NCBI GenBank assembly: GCA_002412715.1
Contig: DHVP01000045.1
Location: forward strand, 1 to 64,000
DNA length: 64,000 nt
DNA from: Deltaproteobacteria bacterium UBA5205
GTDB taxonomy: Bacteria; Desulfobacterota; Syntrophorhabdia; Syntrophorhabdales; Syntrophorhabdaceae
Direction: 5' to 3'
The position numbers were made by a program, and so were the translations under genes. Positions 36,935 through 46,194 of the stretch are shown here, one piece after another. The number at the start of each line of letters is the position of its first letter. Within the stretch, counting starts at the first letter, position 1. The notes below the pieces were generated by a model. It saw only the letters and a list, made by a program, of their open reading frames with translations. It did no database searches and was not told the origin of the DNA.

Positions 36935-39900
36935 TAATCCCTGGCGTGCTCCTTCACCTGGTGCATGAACGCCTCAAGCCTCGTCACAATGTTTGTGGAA
37001 CCCTGACCGTCATAAGCGATGTTAATAACGGGCAGATCGTGGTTCTTCTGGATGAGACGCATGATGGCACTCGATACCGTCCCGGGCATGCATGTGAACG
37101 GCATGGCATTGATGATCCCCGCCACGCCCTTGTGAGCGAAATCCACGCTCTTGCCCACGGTGAGGACGGCCTCGCCTTCAAAGCTGTCGTGAATATAGGG
37201 GCTTGCCTTTTCAAGGATGTCCTTTATTTTGGGTTCCGGGCCGTACTTGATGAAGGGTACGAAGATGTCCTCCATCAGGTGTTCGTCCTTGTTCTGAATA
37301 TACTCGGTTATGATGAAACCAAGGACACCGAGCAGAGTGTCCCGCTTTTTGCTTTTTCTCTTACCTGTATAGTTCACGTAGGAGATCCACTCTGAAACGG
37401 GTGCCAGCCACACCACCCCGCCGAGTTCTTCCACCACCCTGATGAGCTGGGAGTTGCTGAACTTGTTGGAGCGTATGTATATCTCCCCCACAAGCCCTAT
37501 TGTCGGTCTTTTCTCCTGACGGCGCTCTATCGCCGAAAATTTCCCGAGAACGTCCTTCAGGACCGTATCGATGTCCCCGGCACCATTCTCGATACAGCGG
37601 CAAACCTGGGATAGTGCCTCGCCATACACCCTGTCTGTCTCTCCGGGCGTCGTCTCATAGGGACGCATCTCGTGGAGCATCTTGGTCAAAAGATCGGCGG
37701 CCACTACGGCCCTCCATCCCAGACGGGTGAATTTTCCGCCGACGATGTCAAGTTCCTTGTAAAACCGGTGGTCCTGGTTCGGCGCATAGATGGGCACATT
37801 CGTAAAACCGGCGTCATCGAGCACCATTCTATGAAAACGGTTGTACTGGCCAAAACGGCAGGGACCTTCGCCGGAAGGCATGAAAAATGCGCTCCGATCC
37901 GGATCGAAAGCATCGCTCCTGGCGGTGCGCAGCATGTCTCCCGTGGTGAGAATGCAAGGATAACATTCCTTGCCCGATGTGAATTTTCGGCCTACCAACA
38001 CGGTCTCTTCCGTTGATTCCTTCATGACCTCCGCATCGACGCCGCAGGCCCTGAACGCGGCCGCAAGGGTCCGGGAATGATCGGACATGTAGGGCACATA
38101 GATTTTTCTGCGCTGTCCATTTATCGCGAAAGGCGTTACCGTGCGCTCAATGATCTCTTCATCAAACCGGGCGTTATTGATACTGTCGAGGAACGCCTCG
38201 AGCCTCGTGACGACCCCCGCGTCGGCGCTGTGCTCATCGATCTCAAGGGAAAGATAAGGTTTGTTTCCCATTATCTTCTTAAAGAAGTGTGCTATGAAGG
38301 AATCGGGGCCGCACCCGAAGCTCGTCACGTATACGGCATAGAGGTTACGGTTATTCTTTACCGCACGCGCAGCCCTCAGTATCTTCTGGCCGTACCCCCA
38401 GTACATGTGCTCCAGATCGGCAGGGTCCTCGATCATCTCGTTCACGGGCAGCATGTCCATGGGTATCGCCGGGACGCCGAGACTGAGAAGTTTCTTGTGA
38501 ATATTAAGGTTGGCCCCCGCATCGGCACTGTTGTAAGGCCTGCCGATAATAACCATGACCTTGTCGTTTTCCTTCATGGAATAGAGAAAAGCGCTGCCCA
38601 TCTCCGTCAGGCGCCGATAAAAGGAATCCTGGACCTGAATCGCCGCATCAAAGGCTTTCCTGACGTTTCGTTTCGATATCTTGTAGGGTTTGAAGTACTC
38701 TGCAAGATCATTGAGGACAATATCATTCCCTTCTCCGAAGCGAATGATCGGCGTCATGACGCTGGCGCCCTTATCCTCAAAATTGATGGATCCCTTGATC
38801 GTATAAGGCAGCGATTGGGCATAGGGACAAGCGAAGGAGTTTCTGGCGTGCTTCGAAGACTTCTTCAGGCTGATGATGCTGGGGATGAAGATGTTGTCGA
38901 TTCCCTTATGAAGAAGGTTTACAACGTGGCCGTGCGCGAGCTTTATGGGAAAACAGCTCTCCACGATGATGTTCTCGACACCGTCTCTGACCGTCTTCTT
39001 GTTCGTCATGTCGGAAACCACGACGTCAAAGCCCAGTTCGGTGAGGAAGCTCTTCCAGAAAGGAAGAAGTTCATGCATGTGAAGGACCTTTGGTATGCCT
39101 ATCGTGCGCGTGCCGGCCTTCCTGTCATAAATTTCATTGAGTATCTCTTCGCGCATGGAAAAGAGATCGGCCATGTCCTTCTTTTCACCCCTGCGCACCA
39201 CGTCGTATTTTTCGCACCTGCTTCCGTAATAGAGGGGAGTCTCATTTTCGACGGTCACTTTGCGTATCTCGCAGAGGTTCTCACACCCTTTGCATTCAAA
39301 GGTGTCAACCGTGTAAGGCCTCTTACTGAGGTCAAAACCCTTGAAGCCGCTTTTCTCCCAGGTCCTCTCCTTCATCGCAAGGATGGCAACCCCTATGGCC
39401 CCGGTCACGTCATGATGGGGAGGCACCGTTATCGGCATGCCGAGAACCTTTTCGAAAGCGGCAACGACACCTTTATTAAAGGCCGTACCACCCTGAAAGA
39501 AAATCCTCTTGCCCACCCGCCTGTCGACCACGACCTTGTTGAGATAATTCTGAACGATGGAATAGGCAAGACCGCTGACGATATCTTCCCTGTCGGCGCC
39601 GCGCTGCTGCTGATGGATGACGTCGGATTCTATGAAAACCGTACATCTCTCTCCCATCTTGACAGGTTTTTTCGACCTTAGCGCGAGGGAACCGAATTCT
39701 TCTTTTATCGAGATGTCGAGTCTCTCCGCCTGTTCTTCAAGGAAAGACCCCGTTCCGGCCGCACAGGCCTTATTCATCTCAAAATCGACGATGACGCCGT
39801 TGTCCACACTGATATACTTTGAATCCTGCCCGCCGATCTCGAAGACCGTATCCACGGAGGGGTCGATATCGATGGCAGCTTGAGCCTGGGCGGTAATCTC

Positions 39901-41079
39901 GTTCCGGACTATGTCGGCACCTATGAAATCCGCTGTGAGATACCGCCCCGAACCCGTTGTACCGGAACCGATGATCTCCGCTTTATCACCGACTTCGTCT
40001 CCGATCTCGGCCAGACCCCTTTTGACAGCCTCCAGCGGCCTGCCTTCCGTCATGAGATATCTCTTGGACAGGATATTTCTTTCTTCATCGATAAGGACAA
40101 GGTTCGTGCTGATGGATCCGACATCCACGCCCAGATAGACTTTCGTCCTTTCGGTTACGGGCTTCATGTCGTAGGCGATGTTCATGTTCGCGGCGGATAG
40201 CGAAAGTGGTTCGTGGGTGGCATCGCTCCTCTTTTCGAGAAGGTATTGATTGAGCCTGTCGAGCCCGGCAAAGGGCACCTTGAGCGAAGGGTCATCCAGG
40301 ACCGCATAGACTGCCCCGACCGCCGCCACGCAGGTATAATTCTCGGGTACAAAAAAAGTCTCATCCGTCAGTTCAAATACATCTTTAATGGCGCCCCTCA
40401 TACCGGCATTCGCCGCGACACCGCCGATAAAGGCAACGGGTGTCCTCAACTCCTTCCCTTTGGTGATGTTGCCTTTGAAATTCCGGGCCAGGGCGTAGCA
40501 AAGGCCCGCCACGATTTCGTAATCGGGTGTAGCGATCTGCTGGAGATGGATCATGTCCGACTTTGCAAAGACAGTGCACCGCCCCGCTATCCTGGGAATG
40601 TTCTTTGCCTTGAGGGCTACGTCGCTGAATTCCTCTATCGTAAACCTGAGCCTGGATGCCTGCTGGTCAAGAAAAGACCCGGTACCTGCGGCGCAGAGGG
40701 CATTCATCGAAAAGTCCTTCACGCGAAGGGGAGCGTTTTTTCTGCCCGAATGCTCAAATATGATAAGCTTGGAATCTTCACCGCCGATGTCCACAACGCT
40801 TCCCGTCGATGGATATAAATGGCCCATTGCCCGTGATATAGCAACGATCTCATTGACGAAAGGGGCCCCGATGAGGGAGGCGAACACCTTCGCCCCGGTG
40901 CCCGTTGTGGCGATGAACTCCACGTCGTAGGCGCCCACAGCCTCTTCGATGGCTTCTTTCGCCGCTACGAAAGGTTTCCCCTTGTGGCGGATATACCGTG
41001 ACTTGACGATCTTCCGGTTTTCATTGACAATTGCTACGTTGACGCTCACGGAACCGATGTCTATGCCCAGTCTGTACAT
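36934..41079 (-). CDS. Giant acyl-CoA dehydratase activase-related protein
   Basis: 1381 residues. Two BadF/BadG/BcrA/HgdC ATPase domains in tandem: the first from residue 1 (YRLGIDIGSVSVNVAIV, ending in AAVGAVYAVLDD), the second from about 315 (VYLGVDVGSISTNLVLID), each with the helix-cluster cysteine motif NALCAAGTGSFLDQQ / NKACAAGTGSFLEEQ. Then a DUF2229/HgdB-like part: ECKGCENLCEIRKV, FACPYAQSLPYTIKG, SGKECYPCILTTGDML and GEGPCRFGQYNRFH. The ATPase/Fe-S activators drive electrons into 2-hydroxyacyl-CoA dehydratases or benzoyl-CoA reductases; the function of these fused forms is not established. The ATG at 41079 fits the domain start; an ATG six codons upstream (41097) is possible. Confidence 0.9.
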   Translation of the reverse strand: MYRLGIDIGSVSVNVAIVNENRKIVKSRYIRHKGKPFVAAKEAIEEAVGAYDVEFIATTGTGAKVFASLIGAPFVNEIVAISRAMGHLYPSTGSVVDIGGEDSKLIIFEHSGRKNAPLRVKDFSMNALCAAGTGSFLDQQASRLRFTIEEFSDVALKAKNIPRIAGRCTVFAKSDMIHLQQIATPDYEIVAGLCYALARNFKGNITKGKELRTPVAFIGGVAANAGMRGAIKDVFELTDETFFVPENYTCVAAVGAVYAVLDDPSLKVPFAGLDRLNQYLLEKRSDATHEPLSLSAANMNIAYDMKPVTERTKVYLGVDVGSISTNLVLIDEERNILSKRYLMTEGRPLEAVKRGLAEIGDEVGDKAEIIGSGTTGSGRYLTADFIGADIVRNEITAQAQAAIDIDPSVDTVFEIGGQDSKYISVDNGVIVDFEMNKACAAGTGSFLEEQAERLDISIKEEFGSLALRSKKPVKMGERCTVFIESDVIHQQQRGADREDIVSGLAYSIVQNYLNKVVVDRRVGKRIFFQGGTAFNKGVVAAFEKVLGMPITVPPHHDVTGAIGVAILAMKERTWEKSGFKGFDLSKRPYTVDTFECKGCENLCEIRKVTVENETPLYYGSRCEKYDVVRRGEKKDMADLFSMREEILNEIYDRKAGTRTIGIPKVLHMHELLPFWKSFLTELGFDVVVSDMTNKKTVRDGVENIIVESCFPIKLAHGHVVNLLHKGIDNIFIPSIISLKKSSKHARNSFACPYAQSLPYTIKGSINFEDKGASVMTPIIRFGEGNDIVLNDLAEYFKPYKISKRNVRKAFDAAIQVQDSFYRRLTEMGSAFLYSMKENDKVMVIIGRPYNSADAGANLNIHKKLLSLGVPAIPMDMLPVNEMIEDPADLEHMYWGYGQKILRAARAVKNNRNLYAVYVTSFGCGPDSFIAHFFKKIMGNKPYLSLEIDEHSADAGVVTRLEAFLDSINNARFDEEIIERTVTPFAINGQRRKIYVPYMSDHSRTLAAAFRACGVDAEVMKESTEETVLVGRKFTSGKECYPCILTTGDMLRTARSDAFDPDRSAFFMPSGEGPCRFGQYNRFHRMVLDDAGFTNVPIYAPNQDHRFYKELDIVGGKFTRLGWRAVVAADLLTKMLHEMRPYETTPGETDRVYGEALSQVCRCIENGAGDIDTVLKDVLGKFSAIERRQEKRPTIGLVGEIYIRSNKFSNSQLIRVVEELGGVVWLAPVSEWISYVNYTGKRKSKKRDTLLGVLGFIITEYIQNKDEHLMEDIFVPFIKYGPEPKIKDILEKASPYIHDSFEGEAVLTVGKSVDFAHKGVAGIINAMPFTCMPGTVSSAIMRLIQKNHDLPVINIAYDGQGSTNIVTRLEAFMHQVKEHARD

Positions 41080-41133
41080 TTCGTCTTTCCCCCACATGGT
41101 AACACGGCTGGATTTTATGGGAATGTTGTGATA

Positions 41134-41162
41134 AGTATAATACAAAAAACCTTTACCAACAA
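41134..41162 (-). promoter_or_regulatory. Candidate promoter of the activase-corC unit
   Basis: Minus strand: TTGTTG (41162-41157), 17-base spacer, TATACT (41139-41134). On the plus strand the same place reads TATAAT (41136-41141), a possible -10 for the acylphosphatase operon, so the two would overlap as at guaB/oppD. Confidence 0.4.
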
Positions 41163-41224
41163 TAAAATGTTTACAGACGGGCGTTGGCGTGGTTTTGGTA
41201 TACGGAGGTTCTTCTTTTGGCGCA

Positions 41225-41500
41225 ATGAAAGCACGGGCACATATAATAATCCACGGCATAGTTCAGGGCGTGTACTTTCGTTACAGCACACAGAGGGAGG
41301 CGCAGAGTCTCGGCCTTACGGGATGGGTCAGGAATCTTACTGACGGCGGCGTTGAGATGGTCTGTGAAGGACCCAAAGACGCTGTCGAGAAGCTGGTCCT
41401 GTGGTCGCATAGCGGCCCTCGCGGCGCCCTTGTCGAACATGCCGACGTCTCCTGGGAAGATTATACCGGTGGGTTCCTTAGCTTTGATATCAGATACTGA
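41225..41500 (+). CDS. acyP: Acylphosphatase
   Basis: 91 residues, typical. Hydrolyses carboxyl-phosphate bonds such as acetyl phosphate. Seen: HGIVQGVYFRYSTQREA with the catalytic Arg in the V-Q-G-V-x-F-R loop, and GWVRNLTDGGVEMVCEGP with the catalytic Asn. The nearest GGAGG is rather far (about 16 bases) from the ATG, but no other start fits. First gene of the tetrapyrrole group. Confidence 0.92.
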   Translation: MKARAHIIIHGIVQGVYFRYSTQREAQSLGLTGWVRNLTDGGVEMVCEGPKDAVEKLVLWSHSGPRGALVEHADVSWEDYTGGFLSFDIRY

Positions 41501-42128
41501 CCGACATCATTATTATCCCCTGTTTCTGGACGTCGCCGGAAAGGAATGCCTGATCGTCGGCGGAGGAAGCGTCGCCGAACGAAAAGCTCTGATACTCCTT
41601 AGGTTCCATGCTTCGGTCACGGTCATCAGCCCTCGGGCAACAAAGAAACTGGTACATCTGGCCGATACGGGCGCCATTCGCATCCTGCCGCGCACATACC
41701 GTCACGGCGATCTGGACAGGGCAGCTGTCGTCTTCGCCTGTACCGACGACAGAGATACCAACGGGGCCATCAGGAAGGATGCCGCCGCCCGGGGCGTCCC
41801 TGTGAATGTTGTCGATAAACCGGAGGAATGCGACTTCATCGTTCCCTCCATCATCAAAAAAGGTGACATCACCATAGCCATATCCACATCAGGCCGTCTT
41901 CCCCTGGCATCGAAGAAACTGCGACAGGCCATCGAAAAAACGGTAACGAAGGATTATGTGGCCTATACCCGCATCATCGGCGCCTTGAGACAGCATCTTC
42001 TGGACACCGTTCCCGATGGAAGAAAACGCAGGGTAATCATGAAGTATATCGCCGCCATGGATATCAGCGACGTGGTAAGGACGGGGCTTAAAGGTATGAA
42101 GAAAATCCTCGGTGGTCGGGTGCGATGA
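41484..42128 (+). CDS. Precorrin-2 dehydrogenase / sirohydrochlorin ferrochelatase-type protein
   Basis: 214 residues. Same architecture as Met8 and the N-terminal half of CysG: YYPLFLDVAGKECLIVGGGSVA with the Rossmann NAD motif, VFACTDDRDTNGAI, and CDFIVPSIIKKGDITIAIST with the active-site Asp. The methyltransferase half of CysG is absent. It starts most likely at the TTG at 41484 (GGTGGG upstream), overlapping acyP by 17 bases; the longer frame upstream runs through acyP. It oxidises precorrin-2 on the way to siroheme. Confidence 0.85.
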   Translation: MISDTDRHHYYPLFLDVAGKECLIVGGGSVAERKALILLRFHASVTVISPRATKKLVHLADTGAIRILPRTYRHGDLDRAAVVFACTDDRDTNGAIRKDAAARGVPVNVVDKPEECDFIVPSIIKKGDITIAISTSGRLPLASKKLRQAIEKTVTKDYVAYTRIIGALRQHLLDTVPDGRKRRVIMKYIAAMDISDVVRTGLKGMKKILGGRVR

Positions 42129-42940
42129 ACGTATACCTTTATTATGCAGCCCTCGGCCTTTATCTTGTCTCAACGTTCGTCTATGCCCTGAGCCTCGCCG
42201 CAGATAAAAGTCGCCTCGAGAAACCGGGGTATTATCTCCTTGCGGCAGGTTTTGCGGTCCATTTCATATCCGCGCTGGCCCGATATTTCGAGGCCGGCTA
42301 CACGCCCATCACAAACATTTATGAATCCCTTTCCTTCCTCGCCCTGTGCGTTGCCGGTTTCTATATCTACATCAGGAGGGCCTACCGCGTTCAGATGGTA
42401 GGAAGCATCATAGCGCCCCTTGTTTCCCTCATCGTTATCATGTCCCTCAATTTTTCCAGCGAAATCAAGCCCCTGATACCGGTACTCAGGAGTGCATGGC
42501 TTCCCGTCCACGCCGTCCTTTCCTTTGTGGGCAACGGGATTTTCGTCGTCGGCTTCTTTATCTCCCTTCTCTATCTGGTCATTGAAAAAGAGATCAAGAG
42601 AAAGAAATCCTTTCTCTTTTCCGCCAGGTTTCCTTCCCTGGAAACCCTCGACAGGATCAACTACAGGTGCATGTCCCTTGGTTTTCCCTTCCTCACCGCG
42701 GGGATCATAACCGGTTCGATCTGGGCCGGTTTTGCATGGGGCTCATATTGGAGGTGGGACCCGAAGGAGACGTGGTCGCTCATCACATGGATAGTCTATG
42801 CGATCCTCTTTCATAACAGGCTCGCCCTCGGATGGCGGGGAAGAAAGACGGCATATATGATGATCCTCGGCTTCTTTCTCGTCCTTTTTACCTTCCTGGG
42901 GGTCAGTTTCCTCCTGCAAGGAAAGCATACATACATGTAA
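42125..42940 (+). CDS. ccsA: Cytochrome c assembly protein, CcsA/HemX type
   Basis: 271 residues with about eight hydrophobic helices. The tryptophan-rich WWD-type segment WAGFAWGSYWRWDPKETWS marks the CcsA/CcmC/HemX family, which handles haem for cytochrome c maturation; conserved His residues flank it (VHFISALA, LPVHAVLS, FHNRLA). It overlaps the preceding gene by ATGA and precedes hemA, as HemX does in Bacillus and many deltaproteobacteria. The ResB-like partner CcsB is not in the window. Confidence 0.88.
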   Translation: MNVYLYYAALGLYLVSTFVYALSLAADKSRLEKPGYYLLAAGFAVHFISALARYFEAGYTPITNIYESLSFLALCVAGFYIYIRRAYRVQMVGSIIAPLVSLIVIMSLNFSSEIKPLIPVLRSAWLPVHAVLSFVGNGIFVVGFFISLLYLVIEKEIKRKKSFLFSARFPSLETLDRINYRCMSLGFPFLTAGIITGSIWAGFAWGSYWRWDPKETWSLITWIVYAILFHNRLALGWRGRKTAYMMILGFFLVLFTFLGVSFLLQGKHTYM

Positions 42941-42942
42941 TT

Positions 42943-44241
42943 ATGAAAAGACAGGCGATCGGCATACTCGGGCTCAACCACAACACGGCTCCCCTGGAGA
43001 TACGAGAGAAGCTCTACATCAAAGAGGAATCGATACCCGACCTGCTTCAGAAGATCCGCGATAAGGGCATAGCGGAATCAGTCATCATTTCCACATGCAA
43101 CAGGACCGAGATCTATTTTTCCGGCGAGGACAGGGAAGAGATGATGAAAAAGGTCCGCCTTGTCCTTTCCGAAGTATTCACCGCCCCGGACGAATGGTTC
43201 ACCCGCTACATGTACAGCTTTTCGGATGAGGATGCCTTCCGCCATCTCTTTCTCGTCGCATCCGGTCTTGATTCCATGGTCATAGGCGAACCGGAGATAC
43301 TCGGGCAGGTAAAGGACGCGTATCGCCTGGCGGCTTCGGCGAAGTCGACGGGTTTCTTTCTCAACAAGACCTTCCACAAGACCTTCAACGTCGCCAAGCG
43401 GATCAGAACGGAAACAAGGATAGGATACAATCCCCTGTCCATCAGTTCAATGGCCGTTGAACTGGCAAAACGCATATTCGGTACTCTTGAGGAAAAAAAG
43501 ATCCTCGTCATCGGGGCCGGCGAGATGTGCGAGATAGCCCTGAAGTACTTTCAAAAAGAAGGGCTTTCCGATATTCTCGTCACCAACAGGACCTATCAGA
43601 AGGCGCACAAGCTCGCCGACGAGATCATCGGCGAGGCGCGTCCCTTTGAGAAGCTCTTTGAACTTCTGGCCGAGGTGGACGTGGTCCTGGCTTCAACGGG
43701 TTCCGAAGAACCTCTCATAGGCCCGGAAATGCTCCAGAAAGTCATGAAGAAGCGGAAGAACAGGCCCGTATTCTTCATTGATATCGCCGTTCCCCGTGAC
43801 GTGGACCCCGCGGTGAACGACATGGACAACGTCTATCTTTACGACATCGATGACCTCAAGGAGCTCTCCCAGAAACATCTCTCGAACAGGGTCAAAGAGT
43901 CTGAAAAGGCCCAGATTATCATAGATGACGAGGCCGCGAGATTTTCCGATTGGCTCGGCAAGGTTGAGGTCAATCCCCTTATAGGCCATATTATGAACCG
44001 GGCCGAAGAGATCCGGACCAGCGAAATGAAAAGGGCCCTTGGTAAACTCGGCAGCACCGACGAGGAGACGGTTAACAACATCGACGCCATGACGAGGGCG
44101 ATCATGAACAAGCTTGTGCATCCTTACCTTGCGCTTCTGAAAGAAAATGGAGATCCCGCCCTCTTCGATACACTGAAAAAGCTGTTTCAATTTGAGGAAA
44201 ACGATGAAGAAGACATGGATAGTGGGGACAAGGGGTTCTAA
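42943..44241 (+). CDS. hemA: Glutamyl-tRNA reductase
   Basis: 432 residues. First step of C5 tetrapyrrole synthesis. Seen: GLNHNTAPLEIREKL, the catalytic cysteine in ISTCNRTEIYF, the family signature FLVASGLDSMVIGEPEILGQ followed by VKDAYRLA, the NADPH-binding KILVIGAGEMCEIA, and a C-terminal dimerisation helix. The ATG at 42943 is two bases past the ccsA stop; the longer frame inside ccsA is not used. Confidence 0.96.
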   Translation: MKRQAIGILGLNHNTAPLEIREKLYIKEESIPDLLQKIRDKGIAESVIISTCNRTEIYFSGEDREEMMKKVRLVLSEVFTAPDEWFTRYMYSFSDEDAFRHLFLVASGLDSMVIGEPEILGQVKDAYRLAASAKSTGFFLNKTFHKTFNVAKRIRTETRIGYNPLSISSMAVELAKRIFGTLEEKKILVIGAGEMCEIALKYFQKEGLSDILVTNRTYQKAHKLADEIIGEARPFEKLFELLAEVDVVLASTGSEEPLIGPEMLQKVMKKRKNRPVFFIDIAVPRDVDPAVNDMDNVYLYDIDDLKELSQKHLSNRVKESEKAQIIIDDEAARFSDWLGKVEVNPLIGHIMNRAEEIRTSEMKRALGKLGSTDEETVNNIDAMTRAIMNKLVHPYLALLKENGDPALFDTLKKLFQFEENDEEDMDSGDKGF

Positions 44242-45103
44242 ACTGGCCCTGCGGCAGACCCGGATGGTGATAGATGCCTTAAGCGATGCCAATCCTGACC
44301 ACGAGTTTGCAACGAAGATCATCAAGACGACAGGCGATACCGTCTGGGACAAGCCGCTTGCCCTGATAGGGGGCAAGGGACTCTTTGTGAAGGAAATAGA
44401 GGAAGAGCTGGTAAGGGGCGATATCGACATGGCCGTCCATAGCATGAAAGACCTGCCTGCCGACCTTGAAGCAGGCCTTACGATCGGTGCCGCCATGATC
44501 CGGGAGGACCCCAGGGACGCCTTTGTCTCGGGGCGGTATAACAGCATCAGTGAACTCCGGAGCGGCAGCCGCGTGGGGACAGGCAGCCTGCGCAGAAAAG
44601 CACAGATTCAGAGATACCGCAAAGGGATTGACATCGTCCCCTTAAGGGGAAATGTGGACACGCGGATCAAGAAAATGGCAACGGAAAACCTGGATGGCAT
44701 CATCCTGGCCGTCGCGGGTATCAGGCGGCTGGGCCTCGAGACCGTGATCACCGAAATCATCCCCACGGACATCATGGTGCCTGCCGCCGGCCAGGGTACC
44801 ATCGGCATCGAGATCCGCCTCGATGACGATACGGCAGAGCTTCTCCGGGAGGTCAATCACGAAAGAACATACAGGGAAGCAGCAATAGAAAGGGCCATCC
44901 AGACAGCGGTGGGAGGCGGATGCCACGTTCCCCTCGGCATCAATGCGCGCATTGAAGAAGGCCGCATCGATCTTTCCCTCTCCCTCGGAAACGAAGAGGG
45001 CGCCATCCTTATCCACGAAACCCTCTCGGCGAAACCCGGCGCCGAACAAACCCTCATAACCGAAGCCTCAAACATTCTCCTGAAACACTTTCAAAAGGGA
45101 TAA
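44204..45103 (+). CDS. hemC: Porphobilinogen deaminase (hydroxymethylbilane synthase)
   Basis: 299 residues. IVGTRGSKLALRQTRMV at the start, VHSMKDLPADLEAGLTIGA, VGTGSLRRKAQI, and VGGGCHVPLGINA, in which the cysteine carries the dipyrromethane cofactor. Builds the linear tetrapyrrole. Start at 44204 with GAGGAAA, overlapping the end of hemA by 38 bases. hemD and hemB do not follow; the gene unit ends in a set of hairpins. Confidence 0.96.
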   Translation: MKKTWIVGTRGSKLALRQTRMVIDALSDANPDHEFATKIIKTTGDTVWDKPLALIGGKGLFVKEIEEELVRGDIDMAVHSMKDLPADLEAGLTIGAAMIREDPRDAFVSGRYNSISELRSGSRVGTGSLRRKAQIQRYRKGIDIVPLRGNVDTRIKKMATENLDGIILAVAGIRRLGLETVITEIIPTDIMVPAAGQGTIGIEIRLDDDTAELLREVNHERTYREAAIERAIQTAVGGGCHVPLGINARIEEGRIDLSLSLGNEEGAILIHETLSAKPGAEQTLITEASNILLKHFQKG

Positions 45104-45155
45104 AGCCTTCAAACAGTTTAGAGGTTACCCGCGGCAATACAAGCTGGTTTCATTA

Positions 45156-45222
45156 GCCCGCACGGCGGGCGAGAGGGGGAGGCTCCACGGGCTTTGCTCG
45201 TGGAGGGGGCGACGTAAGCCCC
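45156..45222. repeat. Three adjacent GC-rich hairpins after hemC
   Basis: In succession: GCCCGC/GCGGGC (45156-45170, three-base loop), CTCCACG/CGTGGAG (45183-45205) and GGGGC/GCCCC (45206-45222). All stems are perfect. The block lies between hemC (+) and HU (-). It may be a repetitive extragenic element or a structured RNA; it needs a search for other copies. Confidence 0.5.
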
Positions 45223-45229
45223 ACTAAAT

Positions 45230-45260
45230 ATAAATGCCTCCCGAAATAGGAGGCATTTAT
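45230..45260. terminator. Bidirectional hairpin between hemC and HU
   Basis: A perfect twelve-base stem (ATAAATGCCTCC / GGAGGCATTTAT) with a seven-base loop, 22 bases past the HU stop on the minus strand and about 130 bases after hemC. The A/T-rich outer parts would supply weak U-runs in each direction. Confidence 0.65.
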
Positions 45261-45282
45261 AAAAAACTCAGTCCGAATGTGA

Positions 45283-45552
45283 TTAGATTGCGTCCTTAAG
45301 AGCTTTTCCTGCTGTGAATTTAGGAACTTTCCGTGAGGGAATTTTGATCTCTTTGCCGGTTCTGGGGTTCCTACCCTTGCGGGCTTTTCTTTTTGAAACG
45401 GAGAAAGTACCAAAACCAACAAGCGTTACCCGTTCGTCTTTCTTCAGGGCTGCCTTCACCCCATCGAGAAAAGCTTCCAAGGCCTTGCCGGCAGCGGCTT
45501 TGGATATCTTGGACCCTGCTGCCATTTTGCTAATCAATTCTGCCTTAGTCAT
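45283..45552 (-). CDS. hup: HU-family DNA-binding protein
   Basis: 89 residues, standard. [20 protein letters not shown] start, then [19 protein letters not shown] leading to the DNA-contacting arm [14 protein letters not shown] and the end [11 protein letters not shown]. Dimeric nucleoid protein that bends DNA. AAAGGAGGGG ribosome site, own promoter. Confidence 0.96.
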   Translation of the reverse strand: MTKAELISKMAAGSKISKAAAGKALEAFLDGVKAALKKDERVTLVGFGTFSVSKRKARKGRNPRTGKEIKIPSRKVPKFTAGKALKDAI

Positions 45553-45614
45553 ATATACCCCTCCTTTAGATTATTGTTTGACGCTGGTTGACGAAGCAAC
45601 CACCGTCTAGATAG

Positions 45615-45644
45615 TTTATACTCCTCTATCTACAAATTATGCAA
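45615..45644 (-). promoter_or_regulatory. Sigma-70 type promoter of the HU gene
   Basis: Minus strand: TTGCAT (45644-45639), 18-base spacer, TATAAA (45620-45615), about 65 bases before the HU ATG. Confidence 0.45.
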
Positions 45645-45706
45645 CATTTTTTTTCGAGATTTGTGAAAAACCATTCACATTCGGAGTTTTGCTGTAGTTC
45701 CCCTAT

Positions 45707-46048
45707 TTACGCCCTTCCATAGTCATCTGCCACCCGTTCGATGTCATCCTCACCAAAATAGTCGCCGATTTGCACCTCGACGAAAACAAAATCTTCCCCA
45801 CCGGTATTCTCAACCCGATGCAGAAAGGTGCGGGGGATATCGAGCGATCCGCCCTTGCCCAGGGCGATGTCCCTGTCGCCAACCCGTGCGACGGCGCTGC
45901 CGCAGACTACAAACCAGTGCTCATCGCGCCGCCTGTGCCTCTGAAGGCTCAAGCGACCGCCCGGATGGACTACGATCCGTTTCACCTTGCAGTCGGGCAA
46001 ATCCGCCACGACTTCAAAATAGCCCCATGGACGGTCATCTCTTTTCAC
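45707..46048 (-). CDS. Cupin, mannose-6-phosphate isomerase type II-like
   Basis: 113 residues. Single cupin barrel corresponding to the C-terminal domain of ManC/AlgA: RPWGYFEVV, LSLQRHRRRDEHWFVVCG (metal-site His/Glu/His), DIPRTFLHRVEN and the closing VQIGDYFGEDDIERVADDYG. Type II phosphomannose isomerase activity (fructose 6-phosphate to mannose 6-phosphate) is likely for such stand-alone cupins. Starts with GTG preceded by GGGAGA. Could feed sugar-nucleotide synthesis in the 53-64 kb island, though not adjacent. Confidence 0.8.
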   Translation of the reverse strand: MKRDDRPWGYFEVVADLPDCKVKRIVVHPGGRLSLQRHRRRDEHWFVVCGSAVARVGDRDIALGKGGSLDIPRTFLHRVENTGGEDFVFVEVQIGDYFGEDDIERVADDYGRA

Positions 46049-46194
46049 TCTTCTCTCCCGCCATTGTTTTGAGAGTCTTTCCCCATAACCAATAACCTAT
46101 TGCCCATCACCGGCAAGCGGGAGCTTGCGTCCGCTTGTCATGGTTTCTGTTTCGCTACAATATCACACATGTATTGCTGAAACAACGATAAGGG

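Noticed and set aside
38077..39681. 534-codon open frame antisense to the activase gene
   Set aside because: Fully inside a well-supported gene on the opposite strand, with no recognisable pattern.
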